Source: Streptomyces sp. R44 (GTDB lineage: Bacteria; Actinomycetota; Actinomycetes; Streptomycetales; Streptomycetaceae). From it: DNA of 64,000 bases. Position numbers and translations under genes: made by a program. This document shows, one piece after another, positions 42,948 to 51,422 of this stretch; the stretch's first letter is position 1, and each line of letters begins with the position of its first letter. The notes under the pieces were generated by a model, which worked only from the letters and a program-made list of their open reading frames with translations, had not been told where the DNA came from and made no database searches. The stretch spans positions 4,464,001-4,528,000 of the forward strand of contig NZ_CP163444.1 in NCBI RefSeq assembly GCF_041053105.1. The letters run 5' to 3'.

Positions 42948-42991
42948 TTGCTTAGGGCAACCATAGAGATGGATGGTTGCTTCAGGCAAAC
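42948..42991. promoter_or_regulatory. Two tandem MarR operator candidates
   Basis: GTTGCTTAGGGCAAC (42948-42962) and GTTGCTTCAGGCAAA (42977-42991) share the GTTGC-N5-GCAA(C/A) pattern and are 29 bp apart. They overlap the marR promoter region. Confidence 0.65.
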
Positions 42992-43085
42992 TAAATCGGT
43001 CAAACGGCGCTAAAGAATCGGTAAAGGTGAAGGGGTGGTGCCGGGGCTTGGGCCCTCCACCCGGACTTCGCTAGGGTCCTGGCCC

Positions 43086-43319
43086 ATGGCACACAACCCC
43101 CAAGCACCGTACGGCCAGGGCCAGCCCCCTCAGGGTCCCGAGGGCTACGACCCCGCCGGCAGCACGCAGATGTTCCGCGCCTTCGTCGACGAGGGCACCC
43201 CGCAGCGGCAGCAGCCGCAGGTCGCGGCCGCGTCGGGCGGCCCCCGGGTCGGCCTGATCGTGGGCGTCGTCGCCGCGATCGTCGTCCTGGCGGCCGTCGC
43301 CTGGCTGGCGCTGGGCTGA
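43086..43319 (+). CDS. Small single-pass membrane protein
   Basis: The 77-residue product has a Gln/Pro/Gly-rich N-terminus (APYGQGQPPQGPEGYDPAGS) and one C-terminal hydrophobic helix (GLIVGVVAAIVVLAAVAWLA). ATG 43086 starts where codon bias begins. It is monocistronic with a strong terminator 24 bases past the stop. Function unknown; similar tail-anchored proteins are frequent in Streptomyces. Confidence 0.75.
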   Translation: MAHNPQAPYGQGQPPQGPEGYDPAGSTQMFRAFVDEGTPQRQQPQVAAASGGPRVGLIVGVVAAIVVLAAVAWLALG

Positions 43320-43342
43320 CCACCGCTCCGTACCCCCGCAGA

Positions 43343-43383
43343 GGTGGGCCGGTCCGCAGCACGCGGACCGGCCCACCTTTTTT
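43343..43383 (+). terminator. Strong terminator with U tract
   Basis: A perfect 15-bp stem (GGTGGGCCGGTCCGC with its complement), 5-base loop AGCAC and six Ts follow the small membrane protein gene. Confidence 0.92.
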
Positions 43384-43472
43384 ACGTGCTCACGGGTCTA
43401 CGTGTTTTACGTGCTCGCGGATCGACGTGCTCGCGGATCGACGTGCTCGCGGACCTACGTGCTCACGGAATT
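43384..43472. repeat. Tandem 16-bp repeats
   Basis: ACGTGCTCGCGGATCG occurs twice exactly (43409, 43425). Variants are at 43384 (ACGTGCTCACGGGTCT), 43441 and 43457, plus a 9-base partial unit at 43400. They fill the gap between the terminator and the TetR stop codon. Confidence 0.85.
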
Positions 43473-43478
43473 ACTTAC

Positions 43479-44075
43479 TCACACGGAATCCAGGGCGGGC
43501 GCGAGCACCGCGAAGGCCTCCTTGATCAGCCCGCCGGGATCCTCGACGCCCTCGCCTTCGCCCTCGCTCCACCGGTGCAGTACGGCGTCGAAGGCGGCGA
43601 GCGCCATGCCCGCCGCGAGCCGCGGGTAGAGGTCGGTCCCGGGATCGCGTCCGAGCCGGGCCGCCAGCTCCTCCGTCAGCTCCTCGCGCCAGCGGGCCTG
43701 GTGCTCCAGGAAGCGGGCGAGCAGCGCGGGCGTCCGCAGGATCAGCCGGACCACCGGCAGCGCGCGCTCGGCGTGGTCGTCGCAGACCGCCAGCGGTACG
43801 GAGACGGTGTGGAGCAGCGCCTCGGACGGCCGCTCCCCGGCGGGCCGGGCGGCGAGCCCCGCGCGCATGTCGGCGCCCATGCCGGCCAGGAACTGGACGA
43901 CCACGTCCTCCTTGGACGCGAAGTACCGGAAGAAGGTCCGCTTGGAGACCCCCGCGGTGGTCGCGATCTCGTCGACGGTCACCGCGTCGAAGCCACGGAG
44001 GGCGAGCAGCTGGAGCGCCGCCTCGGTGAGCTCGGTCGCGACGAGCTGGCGTTTGCGCTGGGCGAGGGTGGTCAC
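43479..44075 (-). CDS. TetR-family repressor
   Basis: The 198-residue protein has its HTH in LALRGFDAVTVDEIATTAGV and SKRTFFRYFASKEDVV. The C-terminal helices are of unknown ligand. GTG 44075 places the usual short N-terminal arm before the HTH; a GTG at 44126 would add 17 residues and overlap the divergent promoter. It faces the SDR gene 80 bases away, the normal arrangement of repressor and target. Confidence 0.88.
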   Translation of the reverse strand: MTTLAQRKRQLVATELTEAALQLLALRGFDAVTVDEIATTAGVSKRTFFRYFASKEDVVVQFLAGMGADMRAGLAARPAGERPSEALLHTVSVPLAVCDDHAERALPVVRLILRTPALLARFLEHQARWREELTEELAARLGRDPGTDLYPRLAAGMALAAFDAVLHRWSEGEGEGVEDPGGLIKEAFAVLAPALDSV

Positions 44076-44119
44076 GGATCGATGGTACGCGGTGACTTCC
44101 GTGTCATCCAGAGCCGTGC

Positions 44120-44148
44120 TTGACACTCGGTGACACGAACGGCAACGT
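44120..44148 (+). promoter_or_regulatory. Promoter of SDR gene, likely leaderless
   Basis: TTGACA (44120-44125), 17 bp, CAACGT (44143-44148). Transcription would start at or just before the ATG at 44156, and no Shine-Dalgarno is present. Repeated TGACAC at 44121 and 44131 and GTGTCA at 44101 may form the TetR operator. Confidence 0.45.
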
Positions 44149-44155
44149 GTGCCGT

Positions 44156-45073
44156 ATGACTGAGAAGCAGCGCTGGACCGCCGACCTGATCCCGGACCAG
44201 ACCGGGCGGGTCTTCGTCGTCACCGGGGCCAACAGCGGCCTCGGCCTCGCCACCACGCGCGAGCTCGCCCGCCGGGGCGGCCGAGTGATCCTCGCCGTGC
44301 GGGACGAGGAGAAGGGCCGCCGCGCCGCCGAGGCCCTGGGCGCCGACGCACGCCTCCTCGACGTCCGCCCGCTCGACCTCGCCGACCTGGACTCGGTCCG
44401 GGCCTTCGCCGACCGGCTGCGCGCGGAGCACCCGCGTCTCGACGTTCTCGTGAACAACGCGGGCGTGATGGCGCCGCCCCGCACGCTCAGTGCCCAGGGC
44501 CACGAGCTCCAGTTCGCGACCAACCACCTCGGTCACTTCGCGCTCACCGGCCTGCTGCTCGACCTGCTCGCCGCCGGGACGGACCCGCGGGTGGTCACGG
44601 TCAGCTCGATCAACCACCGGCAGGGCAGCCTCCGCTTCGACGACCCGAACGGTGAGCGCGGCTACGCGCCGATGACCTACTACAACCAGTCGAAGTTCGC
44701 GAACGCCGTCTTCGGCAAGGAGCTGCACCGCCGGCTGACCGCGACCGCGAGCCCGGTCCGCAGCGTGCTCGCCCACCCCGGCTACACCGCGACGAGCCTC
44801 CAGACGAAGGACACCTCGGGCCTGGCGAAGCTGTTCTTCGGGCGGATCGGCAATCCGCTGCTCGCCCAGCGCCCGGAGCGGGGCGCGCTGCCCCAGCTGT
44901 ACGCGGCGACCGATCCGTCGGTCGCGGGCGGCGAGTTCATCGGCCCGGACGGCATGGGCGAACTGCGGGGCGCCCCGACCCGCGTACGCCTCTCGGACGC
45001 GGCGGCCGACCCGGCGACGGGCCGCCGGCTGTGGGAGCTCTCGGAGGGCCTGACGGAGGTGCGGTACGTGTGA
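44156..45073 (+). CDS. Short-chain dehydrogenase/reductase
   Basis: The 305-residue protein has the Rossmann motif VVTGANSGLGLATT, NNAGVMAPP and the catalytic SSINH with YNQSK (Tyr-x3-Lys). It resembles the retinol-dehydrogenase/WWOX-like SDR branch common in actinobacteria. It reduces or oxidises an alcohol/ketone with NAD(P). Probable repression by the divergent TetR. It ends exactly where the convergent lipoprotein gene ends, with no spacer. Confidence 0.92.
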   Translation: MTEKQRWTADLIPDQTGRVFVVTGANSGLGLATTRELARRGGRVILAVRDEEKGRRAAEALGADARLLDVRPLDLADLDSVRAFADRLRAEHPRLDVLVNNAGVMAPPRTLSAQGHELQFATNHLGHFALTGLLLDLLAAGTDPRVVTVSSINHRQGSLRFDDPNGERGYAPMTYYNQSKFANAVFGKELHRRLTATASPVRSVLAHPGYTATSLQTKDTSGLAKLFFGRIGNPLLAQRPERGALPQLYAATDPSVAGGEFIGPDGMGELRGAPTRVRLSDAAADPATGRRLWELSEGLTEVRYV

Positions 45074-45862
45074 TCACCGCCAGGTGGCGGTGACCTCGCG
45101 GGTGTCGACGCGCATGCCGAGCGGCACCCGCCAGGAGTCCACGCACACCGTGTACGTCTGCGTCCGCGCCGTCCCGGCGGCGATCGGTGCGGGCAGCGGC
45201 TGACGGGAGTCGAACGTCCCCCAGTCGGTGCCGAGCAGCCCGATGATGTGCGTCGCGAAGCCGACCGTGCCCGAAGTGGCGGCGGTGCCTCCGGTGTTGC
45301 GGAAGGTCACGGTGACCCGCTGGCACCAGCGCCGGTCGCCGTCCGCGAGGCTCGGCGCGGAGACGGTCAGCACGGCGGGCCCGGGCGGGGTGGTCGGCGT
45401 GGGTGACGGTGGGGGTGTGGCGGGGGCCGTGGGGCCGGGTGTCGTGGAGGGGGTACGGGGCGGGGTGCCGCTGCCGCCGGTGCCGGGTGCGGCCGTCGGA
45501 GCCGTACCCGATCCCGTACTCGACCCCGTACGGGAAGGTCCGGAGGTCCCGGAGGTCCCGGAGGTCCCCGGCGTCCCGGAAGGGCCCGGAGAGGCCCCTC
45601 CGCCGCCCGCGGAAGGCGTTCCCGGGCTCCCGGGGCTCCCCGGGGCCGCGGGCGACGGGGACGACGTGCTGGACGTCGTCCCGCTCTCCGAGGGCTCCAG
45701 GGGGACCAGGGTGACCACGCCCGAAGGGGCGACCGCGCCCTTCGGGGAGGGGCCGGCGCCGACCGCCGCGTACCCCTCGCCGTCTCCTCCGCCACCGCAG
45801 GCGGTCAGCGCCCCGCCGAGGCAGAGCGCCACCGCCGCGAGTCCCGGCTTCCTTCGCCTCAT
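45074..45862 (-). CDS. Secreted lipoprotein with Pro/Ser/Gly-rich linker
   Basis: In 262 residues, a type II signal has lipobox LTAC with Cys22 (ALCLGGALTAC). A long low-complexity linker (about 55-160) contains GTSGTSGTSG repeats. A C-terminal immunoglobulin-like domain (PAVLTVSAPSLADGDRRWCQ, ending DTREVTATWR) carries two cysteines. It should be anchored to the outer face of the membrane. The domain may bind wall polymers; function unknown. Confidence 0.8.
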   Translation of the reverse strand: MRRRKPGLAAVALCLGGALTACGGGGDGEGYAAVGAGPSPKGAVAPSGVVTLVPLEPSESGTTSSTSSPSPAAPGSPGSPGTPSAGGGGASPGPSGTPGTSGTSGTSGPSRTGSSTGSGTAPTAAPGTGGSGTPPRTPSTTPGPTAPATPPPSPTPTTPPGPAVLTVSAPSLADGDRRWCQRVTVTFRNTGGTAATSGTVGFATHIIGLLGTDWGTFDSRQPLPAPIAAGTARTQTYTVCVDSWRVPLGMRVDTREVTATWR

Positions 45863-45913
45863 GCGCCCCAGTCTGGCTGACGAGCCGTCAACAGGGCAGT
45901 GGTTTGGGGGAAG

Positions 45914-46837
45914 TCAGTCGGAGATGAGGCCATCGCGCAGCTGGGCGAGGGTGCGGGTGAGGAGGCGCGAGACGTGCATCTGGGAGATGCCGACCTCCTC
46001 GCCGATCTGCGACTGCGTCATGTTGGCGAAGAAGCGGAGCATGATGATCTGCCGCTCCCTGGGCGGCAGTTTGGCGAGCAGCGGCTTGAGCGACTCGCGG
46101 TACTCGACGCCTTCGAGGGCCGTGTCCTCGTAGCCGAGGCGGTCCGCGAGCGAGCCCTCGCCGCCGTCGTCCTCGGGCGAGGGGGAGTCGAGCGAGGAGG
46201 CGGTGTACGCGTTGCCGACGGCGAGGCCGTCGACGACGTCCTCCTCCGACACCCCGAGCACGGCGGCGAGTTCGGGGACGGTGGGGGAGCGGTCGAGCTT
46301 CTGCGCGAGCTCGTCGCTGGCCTTGGTGAGGGCGAGGCGCAGCTCCTGGAGCCGGCGCGGGACGCGGACCGACCAGGAGGTGTCGCGGAAGAAGCGCTTG
46401 ATCTCGCCGACGACGGTCGGCATCGCGAACGTCGGGAACTCCACGCCCCGTTCGCAGTCGAAGCGGTCGATCGCCTTGATCAGGCCGATGGTGCCGACCT
46501 GGACGATGTCCTCCATCGGCTCGTTGCGGGAGCGGAAGCGGGCCGCCGCGTAGCGCACGAGGGGGAGGTTGAGCTCGATGAGGGTGTCGCGGACGTAGGT
46601 CCGCTCCGGGCTGTCGGTGGCGGCGCCCTCGGTGTCGAGGGCGCGCAGCCGCAGGAACAGGGAGCGGGAGAGGGTGCGGGTGTCGAGGGCCCCGGGCGCG
46701 ACCGGCAGCGGCGGCGGCGCGGTCTCGGCGGTCGCAGCGGTCTCCGCGCTGTCGGTCGCGGTCGGCGCCGTCGTCTGCGCGGGCACGGGAACGGGCGTGA
46801 GCGTGAGCACCTTCGAGCTGCCCAGTTCTGTGGACAT
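45914..46837 (-). CDS. SigB/SigF-family sigma factor (paralogue of downstream-listed sigF-like gene)
   Basis: In 307 residues, region 2 is [20 protein letters not shown] and [19 protein letters not shown]; region 3 is [20 protein letters not shown]; region 4 is [20 protein letters not shown] with [11 protein letters not shown]. There is no ECF-type truncation. AAGGGGGTGGC precedes the ATG. A sigma-B-type promoter lies upstream, so it is probably transcribed by a member of its own family. From the S. coelicolor gene order it may correspond to sigN, but I cannot verify. Confidence 0.9.
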   Translation of the reverse strand: MSTELGSSKVLTLTPVPVPAQTTAPTATDSAETAATAETAPPPLPVAPGALDTRTLSRSLFLRLRALDTEGAATDSPERTYVRDTLIELNLPLVRYAAARFRSRNEPMEDIVQVGTIGLIKAIDRFDCERGVEFPTFAMPTVVGEIKRFFRDTSWSVRVPRRLQELRLALTKASDELAQKLDRSPTVPELAAVLGVSEEDVVDGLAVGNAYTASSLDSPSPEDDGGEGSLADRLGYEDTALEGVEYRESLKPLLAKLPPRERQIIMLRFFANMTQSQIGEEVGISQMHVSRLLTRTLAQLRDGLISD

Positions 46838-46904
46838 GCCACCCCCTTGAGGTCGCGGACGGTCGCGGTGGCCGCGACCATCTGAGGAACGCAGCCTCCA
46901 CCTG

Positions 46905-46931
46905 AATACCGGCGGCGGGGCTGCGGCAAAC
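46905..46931 (-). promoter_or_regulatory. SigB-type promoter upstream of sigma gene
   Basis: On the minus strand GTTTGC, 15 bp, GGTATT fits the Streptomyces SigB-family pattern GNNTN14-16GGGTAY well. It lies 68 bases before the start codon. Confidence 0.6.
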
Positions 46932-47072
46932 TCGGTTCCAGCAGAATGTCACATGTCGGCAACACGCTGTAGTGACTTGTCGACACGGCGAGGTTGCATT
47001 TCCGCAGGAAACAAGGGGTGTACGGCATTTGGGGTGCCGGAGAACTGCTCCGAACCGGTCTACCCGTTCTGG

Positions 47073-47927
47073 TTACGCCTCGATCCTGTTTGCGGATCTC
47101 AAGCGGGCGAAGCTGCGGGCGAGGAGCCTTGACACATGCATCTGGGAGACGCCGAGCTCCTGGCTGATCTGAGACTGGGTCAAGTTGCTGTAGTAGCGCA
47201 GCATCAGGATCCGCTGCTCCCGCTCGGGCAGCTGGACGAGCAGGTGGCGGACGAGGTCGCGGTGCTCGACGCCGGCCAGGGCGGGGTCCTCGTAGCCGAG
47301 CCGGTCGAGCAGTCCGGGCAGCCCGTCGCCCTCCTGCGCGGCCTCCAGGGAGGTGGCGTGGTACGAGCGGCCGGCCTCGATGCAGGCGAGCACCTCGTCC
47401 TCGCCGATCCGCAGCCGCTCGGCGATCTCCGCGGTCGTGGGGGAGCGGCCGTGAGCGGTCGTCAGGTCCTCGGTGGCGCCGTTCACCTGGACCCAGAGCT
47501 CGTGCAGCCGGCGCGGCACGTGCACGGTCCTGACGTTGTCGCGGAAGTACCGCTTGATCTCGCCGACGACCGTGGGCATCGCGAAGGTGGGGAACTGCAC
47601 GCCCCGGTCGGGGTCGAAGCGGTCGATGGCGTTGATCAGGCCGATGGTGCCGACCTGGACGACGTCCTCCATCGGCTCGTTGCGGGAGCGGAAGCGGGCC
47701 GCCGCGTACCGCACGAGCGGCAGGTTGGCCTCGATGAGGGCCCCGCGGACCCGGTGGTGCTCGGGGGTCCCTGGTTCCAGGTTCTTGAGCTGCCCGAAGA
47801 GCACCTGGGTGAGTGCCCGGGTGTCGGCGCCCCGGCTGCTCTGCGGCCGGGGCCGCGGGGTGTCCGCGGCTCCGCCCGCCTCGTGCTGGGGCGGGACCTG
47901 AGGCGCTGTACTGGCCGGCACGTTCAC
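47073..47927 (-). CDS. sigF: SigF-like sporulation/stress sigma factor
   Basis: The 284-residue protein starts at a GTG preceded by AAAGGGGTGGC; an ATG 13 codons earlier lacks a site. The N-terminus [11 protein letters not shown], region 2 [19 protein letters not shown] and region 4 [20 protein letters not shown] are those of the SigF group. In S. coelicolor SigF (287 residues) acts late in spore maturation and is regulated by anti-sigma factors; none is nearby here. It is closely related to the next sigma gene, and the pair looks like a tandem duplication. Confidence 0.85.
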   Translation of the reverse strand: MNVPASTAPQVPPQHEAGGAADTPRPRPQSSRGADTRALTQVLFGQLKNLEPGTPEHHRVRGALIEANLPLVRYAAARFRSRNEPMEDVVQVGTIGLINAIDRFDPDRGVQFPTFAMPTVVGEIKRYFRDNVRTVHVPRRLHELWVQVNGATEDLTTAHGRSPTTAEIAERLRIGEDEVLACIEAGRSYHATSLEAAQEGDGLPGLLDRLGYEDPALAGVEHRDLVRHLLVQLPEREQRILMLRYYSNLTQSQISQELGVSQMHVSRLLARSFARLRSANRIEA

Positions 47928-48086
47928 GCCACCCCTTTGGCTGGTCTTGCTGGTCGACTGGGTCAACTACGGTCAACTCATCCATCAAAAGCGGTCATAG
48001 CATCACAAGACATGTCCACTGTGTGCAAGCACCGCATAGTGACGTGTTGAGGGCATGTTGGCGGAAAAAGGGGAGGTCACGCACGG

Positions 48087-48118
48087 AAAAGGCCCCCCGC
48101 CGCGACGGCAGGGGGCCT
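48087..48118 (-). terminator. Terminator after Dabb gene
   Basis: An AGGCCCCC/GGGGGCCT stem has inner GCCG-CGA-CGGC; on the minus strand it is followed by TTTT. Confidence 0.8.
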
Positions 48119-48135
48119 CGGGGTGAAGAGGAGGA

Positions 48136-48429
48136 CTAGAAGGCGTAGTCCGCGATCACCCAGGTAGCGAACTCGCGCCACTGGGCGACACCCGCCTGGT
48201 GCGCGGGGTGGTCGAGGTAGCGCTGGAGCGCGTCCTTGTCCTCGACGGCCGAGTTGATGGCGAAGTCGTACGCGATCGGCCGGTCCGTGATGTTCCAGTC
48301 GCACTCCCAGAAGCGCAGCTCCGGGATCTGCTCGCCGAGCGCGCGGAACGCCTCGACGCCGGCGACCACACGCGGCTCGTCGCGGTCGACACCGTCGTTG
48401 AGCTTGAAGAGGACCAGATGGCGGATCAC
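48136..48429 (-). CDS. Dabb-family stress-responsive alpha/beta barrel protein
   Basis: The 97-residue protein begins MIRHLVLFKLNDGVDRDEPR, continues LRFWECDWNITDRPIAYDFA and ends QWREFATWVIADYAF, the ferredoxin-like dimeric barrel of the Dabb family. Function is unknown; members are small stress proteins. It follows the 54-residue membrane peptide gene by nine bases and ends before a strong terminator. Confidence 0.88.
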   Translation of the reverse strand: MIRHLVLFKLNDGVDRDEPRVVAGVEAFRALGEQIPELRFWECDWNITDRPIAYDFAINSAVEDKDALQRYLDHPAHQAGVAQWREFATWVIADYAF

Positions 48430-48438
48430 GGAAAGCTC

Positions 48439-48603
48439 CTAGTTGACGAGTTCGGTCATGAACTGACCGACTCCCTGGGCGGCGCTGGAAATGCCCTCGA
48501 ACCCTACCTGCACCAGATCGGCCGCCCGGGCCGGGGAGGTGACGATCGTGTACAGCACAAAGACCACGACCGCGTAGAGCGCGACCTTCTTCGCTTGCGC
48601 CAT
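48439..48603 (-). CDS. 54-residue conserved membrane/secreted peptide
   Basis: ATG at 48603 follows GGGAGGG. The peptide MAQAKKVALYAVVVFVLYTI has an N-terminal membrane or signal helix ending TSPARAADLVQ, which could be a signal-peptidase site. A short amphipathic C-terminus (FEGISSAAQGVGQFMTELVN) follows. It is co-transcribed with the Dabb gene. Small conserved Streptomyces proteins like this are often missed. Confidence 0.7.
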   Translation of the reverse strand: MAQAKKVALYAVVVFVLYTIVTSPARAADLVQVGFEGISSAAQGVGQFMTELVN

Positions 48604-48911
48604 CTGCCCAGCCCTCCCCTGTTCCCCCGCCTGTTCCCCCGCCGTACGACCGCGCCACTCTAACCGAGGCTTTATGGACCAAGGGCCCGGCGATCGGGGC
48701 CTTTCGCCGCCCCCGGAAGAGTGACGGGCGAGCAGTATGGATGTCGAGCCCGGCGGATCTGGCAGGAATCCGGGGGGCTCCTGGAACCGGCCCGCACTGC
48801 GGGGTCCGCGCCGCATGCTTCCCCCCTGACTGCGGCACGGGCTTGCAGGTCCGGTTCTCATCGGGGGGAGCGGCTTGTCCCCCCGATGCCGTTCCCCCCG
48901 TCCTACGTGAG

Positions 48912-48950
48912 AAGGCCCCGGCCGCGCCACGCGCGCGGACCGGGGCCTTT
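48912..48950. terminator. GC-rich hairpin in spacer
   Basis: AAGGCCCCGG pairs with CCGGGGCCTT around an imperfect GC-rich inner stem. Its direction is unclear. Confidence 0.55.
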
Positions 48951-49023
48951 CCCGTGTGCGGGCCGGGGCCTTCCTCCCGTGTGGGGGCCGGGGCCAATCC
49001 CGCGCACGCAGGAGGAGATACGC

Positions 49024-49057
49024 CGAAGGGCCCGGCGCTGATGCGCCGGGCCCTTCG
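49024..49057 (-). terminator. Terminator of tRNA-Ser(CGA)
   Basis: A perfect 15-bp stem CGAAGGGCCCGGCGC with loop TGAT begins seven bases past the tRNA 3' end. Confidence 0.88.
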
Positions 49058-49064
49058 ATCGAAG

Positions 49065-49149
49065 CGGTAGCGGAGGGATTTGAACCCTCGGTGACTTGCG
49101 CCACACTCGCTTTCGAGGCGAGCTCCTTCGGCCGCTCGGACACGCTACC
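49065..49149 (-). tRNA. tRNA-Ser (anticodon CGA)
   Basis: Read on the minus strand: acceptor GGTAGCG/CGCTACC, anticodon stem CTCGC-CTCGAAA-GCGAG giving CGA, a long variable arm and T arm GAGGGTTCAAATCCCTC. It is a class II tRNA with no encoded CCA. Confidence 0.96.
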
Positions 49150-49204
49150 GAGAGAGAGCTTAGCCCAACTTGGCCCTGCGATGAAATCCGTATCCCGCCG
49201 CAGG

Positions 49205-49735
49205 TCAGCGGGCGCGGAAGAAGGCGGTCAACTGCTCGGCGCACTCCTCGCCGAGGACGCCCTGGATCACCTCGGGGCGGTGGTTGAGCCGGCGGTCCCG
49301 CACGAGGTCCCAGAGCGAACCGGTCGCGCCCGCCTTCTCGTCGAGCGCCCCGAACACCACCCGCTCGACGCGCGACTGGACGAGTGCGCCGGCGCACATC
49401 ACGCACGGCTCCAGGGTCACGACGAGCGTGCAGCCCGTCAGCCGCCACTCGCCGGTCACCGCGGCCGCCCGGCGCAGGGCGAGCACCTCGGCGTGCGCGG
49501 TGGGGTCGCCGGTGGCCTCCCGCTCGTTGTGCGCGCGGGCGATCACGGCGCCGTCCGGCCCGAGCACGACCGCGCCGACCGGTACGTCACCGGCCGGCCC
49601 GGCCGCCTCGGCCTCGGCGATCGCGAGCCGCATGGCGTCCCGCCAGGGGTCCCGTACGGGGTCGGTCGTGGACCGCGCCGTGGCGTCGCCCGTCGCCTCG
49701 CCCGGCGCGTCGGGAACAGGTACCGCGGGTGCCAC
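49205..49735 (-). CDS. tadA: tRNA-specific adenosine deaminase
   Basis: The 176-residue enzyme converts A34 to inosine in tRNA-Arg(ACG), the very tRNA occupied by the AICE in this window. The zinc site is visible as PTAHAEV and LEPCVMCAGAL, with proton-shuttling Glu in HAEV. An N-terminal extension of about 30 residues is disordered. Its GTG start overlaps the stop of the upstream partner gene by one base. Confidence 0.94.
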   Translation of the reverse strand: MAPAVPVPDAPGEATGDATARSTTDPVRDPWRDAMRLAIAEAEAAGPAGDVPVGAVVLGPDGAVIARAHNEREATGDPTAHAEVLALRRAAAVTGEWRLTGCTLVVTLEPCVMCAGALVQSRVERVVFGALDEKAGATGSLWDLVRDRRLNHRPEVIQGVLGEECAEQLTAFFRAR

Positions 49736-50286
49736 TAGCGGACGGCCTCCAGGACGTCCGCGGCGCCCAGCGCGTCCGCGATCTCCGTGAGCGCGTCGGT
49801 GTCGAGGGCCAGCAGGTCCTCCGCCGACATGCCGAGGTCCGCCAGGATCAGCCGGTCGCCCACCGGAGCGGCCGGGACGGCCTCGGCGGCGACAGAGCCC
49901 GCCTCGTCGTCCTCGTCCTCGTCGGCGACCGTCGGCTCCCCGTCCTCGGTGCCGTCCAGGTCCAGCGTCTCCAGGTCGTCGACCAGGTCGTCCAGATCGT
50001 CCCCGAGGAGCTCCCGGGTGAGCATCTCCCCGTACGAGGAACGGGCGGCGGCGGCCCCGTCCGAGACGTAGATACGAGGGTCTTCCTCACCCTCGATCCG
50101 GACGATCCCGAACCACGCGTCCTCCTGCTCGATGAAGACGATCACCGTGTCGTCGTCCGAGGCCTCACGGGCGAGCTCGGCCAGATCCGACAGGGTCTCC
50201 ACGTCGTCGAGCTCCGTGTCGCTCGCTTCCCACCCGTCTTCGGTGCGCGCGAGCAGTGCGGCGAAGTACACCTGACTCTCTCCCAC
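49735..50286 (-). CDS. tRNA adenosine deaminase-associated protein
   Basis: The 183-residue acidic protein starts SQVYFAALLARTEDGWEASD and contains a long Asp/Glu run (TVADEDEDDEAGS). It immediately precedes and overlaps tadA, as in other actinobacteria, where this family is named for that linkage. The C-terminal helix bundle (GMSAEDLLALDTDALTEIAD) may mediate binding. It has no catalytic motif. Confidence 0.9.
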   Translation of the reverse strand: MGESQVYFAALLARTEDGWEASDTELDDVETLSDLAELAREASDDDTVIVFIEQEDAWFGIVRIEGEEDPRIYVSDGAAAARSSYGEMLTRELLGDDLDDLVDDLETLDLDGTEDGEPTVADEDEDDEAGSVAAEAVPAAPVGDRLILADLGMSAEDLLALDTDALTEIADALGAADVLEAVR

Positions 50287-50476
50287 TGATCAGAGGTGTG
50301 ACGTTCCGGCGGCGCGAGCCTGATGCCCCGCCCAATCGGCATCGTGACAGATACGACGCCGTCAGGAGAGGTCTTCGGCTCTTGCGTCGTGCATCAGTCT
50401 GAACGACCCCGCGATCGGGCGGGCGTGCGACCCCGGCGCACGAAGGGGGCGCACAGCGGATGATCCGTCCGGGACC

Positions 50477-50686
50477 TCACCAGCGGAAGGTCCGCATGCG
50501 CATCGCCTGGCGCATCCGGGCGGCCCGGGCGCGTCGCGGCTGCACGCGCTCGCGCAGCGCCTTGGCCTCGTTCAGCTCGCGGAGGAACTGGGCGCGGCGC
50601 CTGCGGCGCTCCGCGTCGGTCTCCGGTGCCGGCGTGCGGGCCGCCCCCTCGGCGGCTTCCTCGGCCGGTTCTTCCAGGTCGGGCAT
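50477..50686 (-). CDS. Small Arg/Glu-rich hypothetical protein
   Basis: The 69-residue protein has an acidic N-terminus (PDLEEPAEEAAEGAA) and an Arg-rich helical C-terminus (ERRRRRAQFLRELNEAKALR). ATG 50686 is chosen; a GTG at 50725 would add 13 residues. It is divergent from upp with 92 bases between. Function unknown. Confidence 0.6.
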   Translation of the reverse strand: MPDLEEPAEEAAEGAARTPAPETDAERRRRRAQFLRELNEAKALRERVQPRRARAARMRQAMRMRTFRW

Positions 50687-50778
50687 CGGCCACACCACCC
50701 CATCGCTGGGTCCCTGTGCCCCCACTTTGCCCCGGTGGCGTGGGTCGACGCCAGTGCGCGGCGGGCTACTGTTGAGTC

Positions 50779-51414
50779 ATGCGTCTCCACGTCGTCGACC
50801 ACCCCCTGGTCGCCCACAAGCTCACCACCCTGCGCGACAAGCGCACGGACTCCGCGACCTTCCGCCGTCTCGCCGACGAGCTGGTCACCCTGCTCGCCTA
50901 CGAGGCCACCAGGGACGTGCGGACCGAGCAGGTCGACATCGAGACCCCCGTCACGCCCACGACCGGCGTGAAGCTGTCGCACCCGCGTCCGCTGGTGGTC
51001 CCGATCCTGCGCGCCGGGCTCGGCATGCTCGACGGCATGGTCCGGCTGCTCCCGACGGCCGAGGTCGGCTTCCTCGGCATGATCCGCAACGAGGAGACGC
51101 TGGAGGCGTCGACCTACGCGACGCGGATGCCGGAGGACCTCTCGGGCCGCCAGGTGTACGTCCTGGACCCGATGCTGGCGACGGGCGGCACGCTGGTCGC
51201 GGCGATCCAGGAGCTCATCAAGCGCGGCGCCGACGACGTGACCGCGGTCGTGCTCCTCGCCGCCCCGGAGGGCGTCGAGGTCATGGAGCGCGAGCTCGCG
51301 GGCACGCCGGTGACCGTCGTGACGGCCTCGGTCGACGAGCGGCTCAACGAGAACGGCTACATCGTCCCGGGCCTGGGCGACGCGGGCGACCGCATGTACG
51401 GATCGGCCGAGTAG
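50779..51414 (+). CDS. upp: Uracil phosphoribosyltransferase
   Basis: The 211-residue enzyme salvages uracil to UMP with PRPP. The PRPP loop [17 protein letters not shown] and flanking segments [12 protein letters not shown] and uracil-binding [13 protein letters not shown] are canonical, and the length is standard. It is monocistronic, converging on the LytR_C gene with an 8-bp gap. Confidence 0.96.
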   Translation: MRLHVVDHPLVAHKLTTLRDKRTDSATFRRLADELVTLLAYEATRDVRTEQVDIETPVTPTTGVKLSHPRPLVVPILRAGLGMLDGMVRLLPTAEVGFLGMIRNEETLEASTYATRMPEDLSGRQVYVLDPMLATGGTLVAAIQELIKRGADDVTAVVLLAAPEGVEVMERELAGTPVTVVTASVDERLNENGYIVPGLGDAGDRMYGSAE

Positions 51415-51422
51415 AAGGACCC

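Larger units (their letters stand above)
48604..49064. other. Gene-free spacer with repeated GGCCGGGGCC hairpins
   Basis: No gene is supported. Bases 48912-49000 carry a terminator and two further near-copies of CCCGTGTGNGGGCCGGGGCC (48951, 48976). The tRNA-Ser terminator is at 49024-49057. Confidence 0.6.

Noticed and set aside
43384..43472. CRISPR-like array
   Set aside because: The units are directly adjacent with no spacers, and there are no cas genes.
44076..44126. Longer N-terminus of the TetR protein
   Set aside because: The extension overlaps the divergent SDR promoter and adds residues before the usual short arm of the HTH.
48956..49738. 260-residue plus-strand frame over tRNA-Ser and tadA
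   Set aside because: It is antisense to two certain genes.
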